A DNA stretch of 8,481 bases from Opitutia bacterium. GTDB lineage: Bacteria; Verrucomicrobiota; Verrucomicrobiia; Opitutales; JANYDI01. The position numbers and the translations under genes are program-made. Location of the stretch: NCBI GenBank assembly GCA_025363695.1, contig JANYDI010000087.1, forward strand, positions 1 through 8,481, in the 5' to 3' direction. The stretch's first letter is position 1; each line of letters begins with the position of its first letter. Positions 1-5,667 of the stretch are shown here, piece after piece. The notes beneath the pieces were generated by a model. It did no database searches and was not told the DNA's origin. It was given only the letters and a program-made list of their open reading frames with translations.

Positions 1-366
1 CCTCTAGCGTTGAAAGTGACTTAAGTTGTTGATTTAAAACACATTATGAGAGCCCTGTAGGGGCGTCAGATGGACAGCCCAGGGCGTAAGCCCTGGGTTA
101 GGGTGAAAAAAGATTTAGAGCCCTACAGGGGCGACACTCGCAATGCCTCAAGTAGATATATTGTAATATTTTCATAAGTCTCACAATAAATCTTTTAGAT
201 TTTACAGTAAATTTTCATATTTTTAGTGCCGCCCTTACAGGGCTCTGGTTTGTTTTTCATCTAAACCCAGGGCTTACGCCCTGGGCTACGATATGCCGGC
301 CTTTCAGGCCTCCTTATGTGTGGACTGTTATTAATCAACAACTTAAGTCACTTTCAACGCTAGAGG
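1..366. repeat. Foldback (MITE-like) element, copy 1, with 33-bp perfect terminal inverted repeats
   Basis: Positions 1-33 and 334-366 are perfect reverse complements, so the element may continue left of the window. Within these ends lies a second inverted pair. Both arms carry the self-palindrome CCCAGGGC-N4-GCCCTGGG (78-97 and 266-285) and a GAGCCCTACAGGGGCG-like segment (left about 118-133, right about 229-244 as its complement). The centre, about 138-225, is AT-rich and unique. No open reading frame of a transposase is present, so this is non-autonomous. CTAG occurs at 4-7 and 360-363; if this is the target duplication, the original target would have been the palindrome CCTCTAGAGG. The same core recurs at 4900-5130 and 5145-5514. 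Confidence 0.8.
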
Positions 367-370
367 GCTT

Positions 371-578
371 GGATCCCCTCCGATAGGCGAATTGTGAAAA
401 TGCAAAGCATTTTCAGCAATTCGCCTATCGGGGAGGATGATACAAGGCCCATCCTAGATCGCTTCGCGATCGAAGAACTTGGCGTTAAAGCTCCTTGGAA
501 GGCGATTTTTTTAAATGCGTAGCATTTAAGGAAATCGCCTTCCAATGGGGGGTTTGGGGGCGCAAGCGCCCCCTGCAC
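371..578. repeat. Composite palindromic repeat, block A
   Basis: Four hairpins in a row directly after the foldback element. Hairpin 1: outer stem 380-393 with 418-431, inner stem GAAAATGC 396-403 with GCATTTTC 407-414. Hairpin 2: GATCGCTTCGCGATC, 457-471. Hairpin 3: outer stem 495-508 with 532-545, inner stem TTAAATGC 511-518 with GCATTTAA 522-529. Hairpin 4: GGGGGCGC 556-563 with GCGCCCCC 566-573, followed by a short T-run (579-584), so it could also end plus-strand transcription. GGATCCCC at 371-378 is shared with blocks B and C. The block has the modular build of REP/BIME-type intergenic repeats; the family is not one I can name. Confidence 0.8.
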
Positions 579-633
579 TTTTTTGCTTGAAAAGTCCTTA
601 GAAATCGTTACCCAATCTCAGGCGCTCATCCCT

Positions 634-1242
634 ATGACATCCCTTACTTTCTTCCTCACAGCCCTACTTTCTCTTTCGATTTGCTCGGCAAAGGGCATCT
701 ATTCCCGTCCGGAGCATCGCCCCCGGAGCCAGTGCTCGCGGGCGCCCCTTCAAAGGCTGCAGTCTGTGACGGTGATTCCCAGCGCAGTCAGCGATGCACG
801 CTTTTTGCGGATGCTGGAACGGTTTTACATTCCTGGCCCGGATGGCCTGTCCCCAACGCCCAAATGCCTCATCCTCGACAACAACCTCCTGGGCGACAGC
901 TTGGCACACAGCATCGCCACGATCATCAAGCAGGATCCTTATATTGAGAAAATCTCCCTACGAAACACGAGTATAAGTCCTGATGGTCTTAAATCTATCA
1001 TGGAATCCATGCTCATAGGCCGCAATACGCACCTAAAAATCATCGATATGGCTGAAAATCCAAAAATCACCCTAGAGGGCCTCATAGCCATTTGGGATGC
1101 GGAAAATTCTCCCCTCAAGGGCATTGCCCTCAAAGCTTTCAAAAAAGAGGCCGTCCCCTTTATACGTTATACTCCGGAACTTGAGACCGCCTTACTCGGT
1201 TATTTTCAAAATAAAATTATTAATAAGCCATTATCGCAATAA
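634..1242 (+). CDS. Secreted ribonuclease-inhibitor-like LRR protein (hypothetical)
   Basis: A 202-residue protein starting at ATG 634. The frame is open from a TTG at 583, but only the 634 start puts a signal peptide at the N-terminus: hydrophobic MTSLTFFLTALLSLSICSA, with likely cleavage after CSA (residue 19). Residues about 78-155 hold three repeats with the look of ribonuclease-inhibitor-type leucine-rich repeats: CLILDNNLLGDSLAHSI (from 78), IEKISLRNTSISPDGLKSI (from 104) and LKIIDMAENPKITLEGL (from 134), each a beta-strand-like LxxLxL followed by N and a helix-like stretch. Such repeats bind proteins; in host-associated bacteria they are often found in secreted proteins acting on host partners, but the partner here is unknown. 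No strong Shine-Dalgarno is visible. The 5' half is clearly more GC-rich than the 3' half, which hints at a mosaic origin. Three repeats make a small LRR domain, so the fold call is moderate. Confidence 0.7.
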   Translation: MTSLTFFLTALLSLSICSAKGIYSRPEHRPRSQCSRAPLQRLQSVTVIPSAVSDARFLRMLERFYIPGPDGLSPTPKCLILDNNLLGDSLAHSIATIIKQDPYIEKISLRNTSISPDGLKSIMESMLIGRNTHLKIIDMAENPKITLEGLIAIWDAENSPLKGIALKAFKKEAVPFIRYTPELETALLGYFQNKIINKPLSQ

Positions 1243-1314
1243 AAGAATAGTCTCTAGTTTTTTGAATTTTTTTGTTGATTTTCCTTGACTTTATAGATCC
1301 GTTGATTTAGGCTC

Positions 1315-1323
1315 TGTTATAAT
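1315..1323 (+). promoter_or_regulatory. Extended -10 promoter for the 1405-2526 gene
   Basis: TGTTATAAT combines the extended -10 TGn with a perfect TATAAT (1318-1323). No good -35 hexamer lies 16-18 bases upstream, which is normal for extended -10 promoters. Start of transcription would be near 1330, leaving a leader of about 75 bases before the ATG at 1405. Confidence 0.55.
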
Positions 1324-1404
1324 TCTTAGTAAAGGGCACGGAAGCACGCGTGTGTTCGATAGAAAACCAGGGATATTACTTAGTTAAAAAAAGGAAAAAC
1401 ATTT

Positions 1405-2526
1405 ATGAAATCAACATTTACAAAATACACACTCGTAATTACGGCCTTGGCCATGATGAGCAACGCCGCAATGGCGGATGAGGATGCGGACCTTCAGCGG
1501 GCGCTGAAAGCCTCTCTTGAGCCGAGTCAGCAAGTAACCCCTTATCACCAACAACGGCAAACAATAGAGAATGCCAGAAAGAACCCAGGGCTCTTGAAGC
1601 AAACACACGGCGACCTCAGCGCTGAAGACAAGGGAGCCCTCTTGGGTAAAGAGCACAAGGTAAACGGCAGAAAGTATCAGAACATTGCCGGGAAAACCGA
1701 AGCTGGAAGAGTCGGCGTAGGCGCTACACTTGGAGATGATTACAGTAAAAAGCTTGAAGGCAGAGCTGCTGAGATCCAAAAGTCTAACGAACAAAAGGGT
1801 ATAGGTAAAAACTTGAGCGCAGATGCCAGAAAGCGTGCAGCCTTGGCCCAAGCTAAAGAGGAAATCGGTGCAAGGCCTGCAAACAAAGATGCGAGGCTTC
1901 AGCGCAACATCCTTGCTGCTAAAAAGCAAGCACAAGGCAAGGAAATCGCTGCTACTGCTAAGCTTGACGAAAAGGCTGCCGTGGACGCTGCTAAGAGCAT
2001 CAACAGCGCTGCCATGCTCCATGAAAAGCTTGAGGTTGCAAGCCTAAAATGGACCAATGCGACCAGCACTAAGCTGGCTAGTAACGAGCTGTGGTTGGCA
2101 ACGATCAACGCTGCTGAAAAATATAACACCTCTGCTAATCTTAAAAAAGGCACCACAAAGGAAAGTGCTGAAAAGTTGGCAAAGAGCATGAAAAACCTCG
2201 GCAGCAAGAGCTTCGGAAACGGCATTGGAAGTTCTGCCATGATGAACGTGAAATCAAGAGCTGGCCTCGTTACCAAGCTCCTTGAAGGGACGGAACTCAC
2301 GGCTGCCGACAAAAAGCTGTTAGCTGAAATCAAGGCCACGGCCAAGTCAGCACCCAAAACTAAAGCCATGACTAAGTCCACGACCGCTAAATCCGCAGAT
2401 GCGAAGGCGGAAGCGCACAAGCCCTATACCGCTAATCCTGGAAAATTGGATCCTACTCTGAAGGCCAAAATGCAAAAGGCCATTCCGATGGTAACGCCTA
2501 AGGCTGCTACTGCCGGAGCCGCCTAA
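1405..2526 (+). CDS. Secreted Lys/Ala-rich protein with a UIM-like mature N-terminus (hypothetical, effector candidate)
   Basis: A 373-residue protein with a Shine-Dalgarno AAGGA at 1391-1395, nine bases before the ATG. Residues 1-24 form a classic signal peptide: Lys at 2 and 7, hydrophobic core, AMA before the cut. The predicted mature protein begins DEDADLQRALKASLEPS (25-41). This fits the ubiquitin-interacting motif pattern (acidic block, hydrophobic-x-x-Ala-x-x-x-Ser): acids at 25-27 and 29, L30, A33, S37, E39. The acidic residue usual at Ser+3 is Pro here, with Glu one position earlier. The rest is rich in Ala, Lys, Glu and Ser and predicted helical by composition, ending in a Lys/Ala/Thr-rich low-complexity tail (about 310-373). 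I recognise no enzymatic domain. Sec export is well supported; ubiquitin binding and delivery to a host are inference. It could instead be a periplasmic or surface structural protein. Confidence 0.8.
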   Translation: MKSTFTKYTLVITALAMMSNAAMADEDADLQRALKASLEPSQQVTPYHQQRQTIENARKNPGLLKQTHGDLSAEDKGALLGKEHKVNGRKYQNIAGKTEAGRVGVGATLGDDYSKKLEGRAAEIQKSNEQKGIGKNLSADARKRAALAQAKEEIGARPANKDARLQRNILAAKKQAQGKEIAATAKLDEKAAVDAAKSINSAAMLHEKLEVASLKWTNATSTKLASNELWLATINAAEKYNTSANLKKGTTKESAEKLAKSMKNLGSKSFGNGIGSSAMMNVKSRAGLVTKLLEGTELTAADKKLLAEIKATAKSAPKTKAMTKSTTAKSADAKAEAHKPYTANPGKLDPTLKAKMQKAIPMVTPKAATAGAA

Positions 2527-2538
2527 GAAGCTAAGGGG

Positions 2539-2790
2539 CTAAGGGGCGCTTGCGCCCCTTAGGATCCCCTTCCGATGGGCAATTTTTAAAATACTACGTA
2601 TTTATAAAGATTGCCCATCGGGAAGCCTATACTAAGCCCCCCACAGATCGCTTCGCGATCGAAAAACAAAGCATTCCCCGATCGCGAAGCGATCTGGAGG
2701 GGGCCTTGTATCGCCTCACCCGAATTGCTGAAAATGCGCAGCATTTTCACAATTCGGTTAGGGGATCCAAGGGGAGCGAGCTCCCCTTGG
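2539..2790. repeat. Composite palindromic repeat, block B (two half-units tail to tail)
   Basis: The left half-unit has the GC hairpin CTAAGGGGCGC 2539-2549 with GCGCCCCTTAG 2552-2562, then GGATCCCC, then a stem CCGATGGGCAAT 2572-2583 with its complement 2610-2621 enclosing AAATAC/GTATTT (2589-2594, 2598-2603), then GATCGCTTCGCGATC 2646-2660. The right half-unit is inverted: GATCGCGAAGCGATC 2680-2694, stem CGAATTG/CAATTCG (2721-2727, 2750-2756) enclosing GAAAATGC/GCATTTTC (2730-2737, 2741-2748), GGGGATCC 2761-2768, then the GC hairpin 2767-2777 with 2780-2790. It fills the gap between two convergent genes and could act as a bidirectional terminator. Confidence 0.85.
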
Positions 2791-2811
2791 CCCTTTCATT
2801 CTTTCCTCCCC

Positions 2812-4728
2812 CTACCCTCGAAAACTCCGTACAGACACGACGGTACTGGAGCCCAGCATGAGCAGGGCGGCAAGGACGGGATGCACATGGCCTAGAGCGG
2901 CGAGGGTCATGGCGAGGAGGTTGTAGACAAGGGAAAAACGCAAGTTACTGCGGACCAACGTGTAGCAGCGCTTGGCTAGAGCAATGGTTTCAGGGAGGGC
3001 GTCGAGGCGGCCGGAGAGCAGGACGCCTGAGGCAGTAGCCTGTGTGAGGGCGCTGGAACTTCCCATCGCCAGGGACGCGCAGCTGGCAGACATGGCCGAT
3101 AGATCGTTAAGGCCATCACCGATGAACAGCACCGTAGCATGGTCGTGGTCAATAAGCTTTTGAATGACGGCCTTTTTTTCCTCGGGCGTGTAGCCAAACT
3201 CAATCGGCACGCCGGCTAAGTGAGACCAGGCGGGATGCGGGTCCCCACTGAGAATGCGTAAGGAAATCCCCTGGGCTTTGAGCTGCTCAAGGGTTTGCAG
3301 CGCTTCGGGTCGGAGACGCTCAGAAAAGGTTAAGCTCGCAGCTGCCTGGGCATTTATGCTTACATAAATACGCTGCTTGGCACTGGGATAATCAGGAAAG
3401 GCACAGGGCATGAGCGCTAGGGTTCCGGCAAAAACATGGTAAGATTTCCCGTTAAACTCAAGACGCCCTTCAATGCCTTTGGCTGGATGGAGTTTCACGT
3501 AGGACACGGGGGCCAAGGCTTTGGCGTCCTTAAAGGCCTGACACATCGCCTGCGCCACAGGATGCGTTTGGCCATCTTGTAGGGAAAATAGCAAGACCGG
3601 CAAGACGGCTTCGTGGCTTATTAGGTCTGTGTGTTCCAGGACTAGCGCCACTTCGCTGAGCGTCCCCGTTTTGTCCCAGACAACATGGGTCACGCAGGCC
3701 AAAACGTCTAGCAGGCGCCCTGTGCGGGCCACGATGCCTTTTTGAGCCAAGGCTATGAGGCCCCGCCACAAGGCCAGGGGCGTAGCCAAGCCAAAAGCAC
3801 AGGGACAGGCCACAAGTAAAACCGCCATCGCATGCAATAGGGCCGGCATCCACCCGGCCGAGCCGGCTTCGCCAGCTTTGCCGGCCCAAAAGACAAAGGT
3901 CCCCAGGCTTACGGCCACGGCGACAGGAACAAAAAAGCGCACAAGCCGGTTGCCAAGCTCCTGCAAGGCCGAAGGCGCGCGCCTGGCCTGCTCCAAGCTG
4001 GCCATGAGCGCATCGATTTTACGTTGCCCTTTGAGGGCCTCGACCTGAATCCATAAAGCGCCGTCAACTGCATAGCTTCCGGCATAAACAGACGCCTTGG
4101 GGCCTTTTGGCACGGGGACCAACTCACCATTCACGGCGCTTTCCTGGACCAAGGATGCCCCCTGCACAATGACCCCATCCACGGGAATAACTTCTCCGGC
4201 CTGCACCAGCACGGTATCGCCCAGGACAAGCGTATCCAAAGGCACCCACGTCAGAACAGCATCAGGCCCCACAAAGCGCGCCCTATCTAGGCTGGAACGC
4301 AGGGCATCCGCCTGCCGAAGGACGGCCGCCTGGGCATGGGCTTGCACGCGTTCCCCCAAGGCATAGAGGCTCAAAACAATGGCAACCAGTTCATAATATA
4401 CTCCCGAACGCCCCGTCAGCGACCCCAAAACAGAGGCCCCAACGGCTCCTGAAATACTCAATAAAAATAAGGCCTCTGTGGTGATTTTACGTGCACATAT
4501 CGCCCGCCATTGCGCCCGAATTAATCGGCCCCCCAAGAGCCAAAACACCCCCAAGGCCGAAGCTGCCAAGACCCCGTGCACCCCTATGTACGCCCCCGTA
4601 CCATACGGCGGAGGCGTCATGCTCACCGCCAGGCCCAGGACCATCGTTTGCCCAACGAGTACCCAAGAAATGCCCAGCTTCAGCCAGATACGCTCGTCGT
4701 TGGTAGGGGTACAAGAGGAACAGGTCAT
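2812..4728 (-). CDS. P1B-type heavy-metal (copper-like) transporting ATPase
   Basis: A 638-residue integral membrane pump that would use ATP to export a soft metal ion, probably Cu(I). Visible motifs: actuator loop NGELVPV at 200-206, where Asn replaces the usual Thr of TGE; the metal-site CPC at 308-310 in CPCAFGLATP; the phosphorylation motif DKTGT with Asp352; the nucleotide-domain HP at 389-390 with GIEG at 418-421; the hinge GDGLND 537-542. The last membrane segments carry YN (602-603) and MLGSS (624-628), as in copper-type P1B pumps. There is no N-terminal heavy-metal-associated domain; only a bare CSSC at residues 3-6 remains, so the protein is shorter than a typical CopA (around 750-830 residues). 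Start ATG at 4728 has no Shine-Dalgarno. The gene stands alone between two repeat blocks and is GC-richer than its neighbours. A CcoI/FixI-like role in cytochrome oxidase copper supply is a possible alternative. Confidence 0.93.
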   Translation of the reverse strand: MTCSSCTPTNDERIWLKLGISWVLVGQTMVLGLAVSMTPPPYGTGAYIGVHGVLAASALGVFWLLGGRLIRAQWRAICARKITTEALFLLSISGAVGASVLGSLTGRSGVYYELVAIVLSLYALGERVQAHAQAAVLRQADALRSSLDRARFVGPDAVLTWVPLDTLVLGDTVLVQAGEVIPVDGVIVQGASLVQESAVNGELVPVPKGPKASVYAGSYAVDGALWIQVEALKGQRKIDALMASLEQARRAPSALQELGNRLVRFFVPVAVAVSLGTFVFWAGKAGEAGSAGWMPALLHAMAVLLVACPCAFGLATPLALWRGLIALAQKGIVARTGRLLDVLACVTHVVWDKTGTLSEVALVLEHTDLISHEAVLPVLLFSLQDGQTHPVAQAMCQAFKDAKALAPVSYVKLHPAKGIEGRLEFNGKSYHVFAGTLALMPCAFPDYPSAKQRIYVSINAQAAASLTFSERLRPEALQTLEQLKAQGISLRILSGDPHPAWSHLAGVPIEFGYTPEEKKAVIQKLIDHDHATVLFIGDGLNDLSAMSASCASLAMGSSSALTQATASGVLLSGRLDALPETIALAKRCYTLVRSNLRFSLVYNLLAMTLAALGHVHPVLAALLMLGSSTVVSVRSFRG

Positions 4729-4764
4729 AAGGTGAAGAAAGGAAGGGAGGAAAAGATAAGGACC

Positions 4765-4883
4765 AAGGGGCGCTTGCGCCCCTTAGGATCCCCTTCCGAT
4801 GGCGATTTTAGGAAATACTGCGTATTTCAAAAAATCGCCATCGGGAAGCATATACTAAGGCCTCCACAGATCGCGAAGCGATC
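4765..4883. repeat. Composite palindromic repeat, block C (one half-unit)
   Basis: Same order and orientation as the left half of block B: GC hairpin AAGGGGCGC 4765-4773 with GCGCCCCTT 4776-4784, then GGATCCCC (4787-4794), then stem CCGATGGCGATTTT 4796-4809 with 4831-4844 enclosing GAAATAC/GTATTTC (4812-4818, 4822-4828), then GATCGCGAAGCGATC 4869-4883. The segment from the GC hairpin through CCGATGG is nearly identical to block B (about 2541-2578). The inverted second half seen in B is missing; the adjoining foldback elements may have replaced it. It lies just upstream of the ATPase start. Confidence 0.85.
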
Positions 4884-4899
4884 CGGGTGTATTTTATTC

Positions 4900-5130
4900 A
4901 AAACACACTTTGATCGCCCTGAAGGGGCGAATGCTTGTCAGCCCAGGGCTTTAGCCCTGGGTTTACAGTGAAAAAAGATTTTTGAGCCCTACAGGGGCGA
5001 CACTCACACTTTCTGCGATTTTCTTGTGTGCCGCCCTTACAGGGCTCCGGTTTGTTTTTTATCCTGGACCCAGGGCTTACGCCCTGGGCTACGATCTGCC
5101 GGCCTTTCAGGCCTCCTTAAGTGTGGTTTA
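4900..5130. repeat. Foldback element, copy 2 (core only)
   Basis: Both arms carry the CCCAGGG-type self-palindromes (CCCAGGGCT-TT-AGCCCTGGG 4942-4961; CCCAGGGC-TTAC-GCCCTGGG 5069-5088) and the GAGCCCTACAGGGGCG segment with its complement (about 4984-4999 and 5032-5047). The left arm, 4917-4963, matches copy 3 (5236-5284) with one visible difference, while the right arm matches the right arm of copy 1 through the GCCGGCCTTTCAGGCC palindrome. It is therefore a hybrid of the two. No extended terminal repeat like that of copies 1 and 3 is evident; the outer pairing is the weak AAAACACAC / GTGTGGTTT pair. Confidence 0.75.
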
Positions 5131-5144
5131 ATAAACATTTATAT

Positions 5145-5514
5145 TAGGGCGTGTCATCAATTAAATTTAAAACCTGTTTTAATGGATCCGTTAGGGTTGA
5201 TAAACAATTATTTAAAAACAAACCACAAAATGGGAGCCCTGAAAGGGCGAATGCTTGTCAGCCCAGGGCTTTAGCCCTGGGTTTTGGCATGGAAAAAAGA
5301 TTTAGAGCCCTACAGGGGCGATTCATTAAAATATATCAAATTTATCTAAAAATTAACTATAGGCAATATATCAGGTTTAATGAATCGCCCCTGTAGGGCT
5401 CTGGTTTGTTTTTCACCCGTAAACCCAGGGCTAAAGCCCTGAGCTGACAAGCATTCGCCCCTTCAGGGCTCTCATTTTGTGGTTTTAAGCTTAGTTAATT
5501 GATAACACGCCCTA
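5145..5514. repeat. Foldback element, copy 3, flanked by TA
   Basis: The ends TAGGGCGTGTCATCAATTAA (5145-5164) and the complement of 5495-5514 match in 19 of 20 positions. Read inward, the arms pair again through the core (AGCCCTGAAGGGGCGAATGC-like segment, CCCAGGGCT palindromes at 5262-5281 and 5424-5443) and end in a perfect 27-bp inverted pair, 5304-5330 with 5376-5402, around an AT-rich centre. The left arm holds about 50 bases (about 5170-5220) that the right arm lacks. If TA is the duplicated target and GGGCGTG the true terminus, the ends resemble those of TA-targeting elements. No coding sequence inside. Confidence 0.8.
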
Positions 5515-5524
5515 CTTCGACCCG

Positions 5525-5667
5525 GTTTGAGGGGTTATTGGGGGTTCAGCCGTCTTCGCTAAAGCTTCGACGCGCCAAGGGCCCCATCATAGGCTCGCCG
5601 TAGCCTTGGCGTAGGCGGCTGAGTCACTTCCCTGACGCAGCATCAACCCCCAATGCACTCCTCAAAC
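5525..5667. repeat. Long imperfect palindrome abutting the gspG stop codon
   Basis: Outer arms 5525-5546 (GTTTGAGGGG...TTGGGGGTT) and 5645-5667 are imperfect reverse complements. Nested within them are CAGCCG 5548-5553 with CGGCTG 5616-5621, and GCCAAGG 5574-5580 with CCTTGGC 5604-5610. The sequence differs from both repeat families described above. Its right arm ends exactly where the minus-strand gspG stop codon (5667-5669) begins, so it may fold at the 3' end of the gspG transcript. Confidence 0.65.

Noticed and set aside
360..578. Minus-strand 72-codon frame across block A
   Set aside because: It lies wholly within the hairpin repeat and its peptide resembles those encoded by other repeat blocks, so it is a product of the repeat, not a gene.
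583..633. TTG start giving a longer LRR protein of 219 residues
   Set aside because: The added 17 residues would bury the signal peptide, and there is no ribosome binding site before the TTG.
678..693. Possible lipoprotein signal LSIC in the LRR protein
   Set aside because: The residue before Cys is Ile, not the small residue expected in a lipobox.
1411..2420. Long minus-strand frames (173 and 203 codons) opposite the UIM-like gene
   Set aside because: They are shadows of a Lys/Ala-rich gene that has a signal peptide, a Shine-Dalgarno and a promoter on the plus strand.
2550..2895. Plus-strand frames of about 94-103 codons after the UIM-like gene
   Set aside because: They consist mostly of repeat block B and its hairpins, with no separate support.
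4576..4971. Plus-strand 131-codon frame
   Set aside because: It starts antisense within the ATPase gene and ends in repeats; the coding signal belongs to the opposite strand.
5026..5396. Two plus-strand frames of about 81 codons
   Set aside because: They run through the foldback elements and share residues only because the repeats do.
4900..5514. CRISPR array
   Set aside because: The repeats are inverted foldback units with no regular spacing and no spacers, and no cas genes are present.
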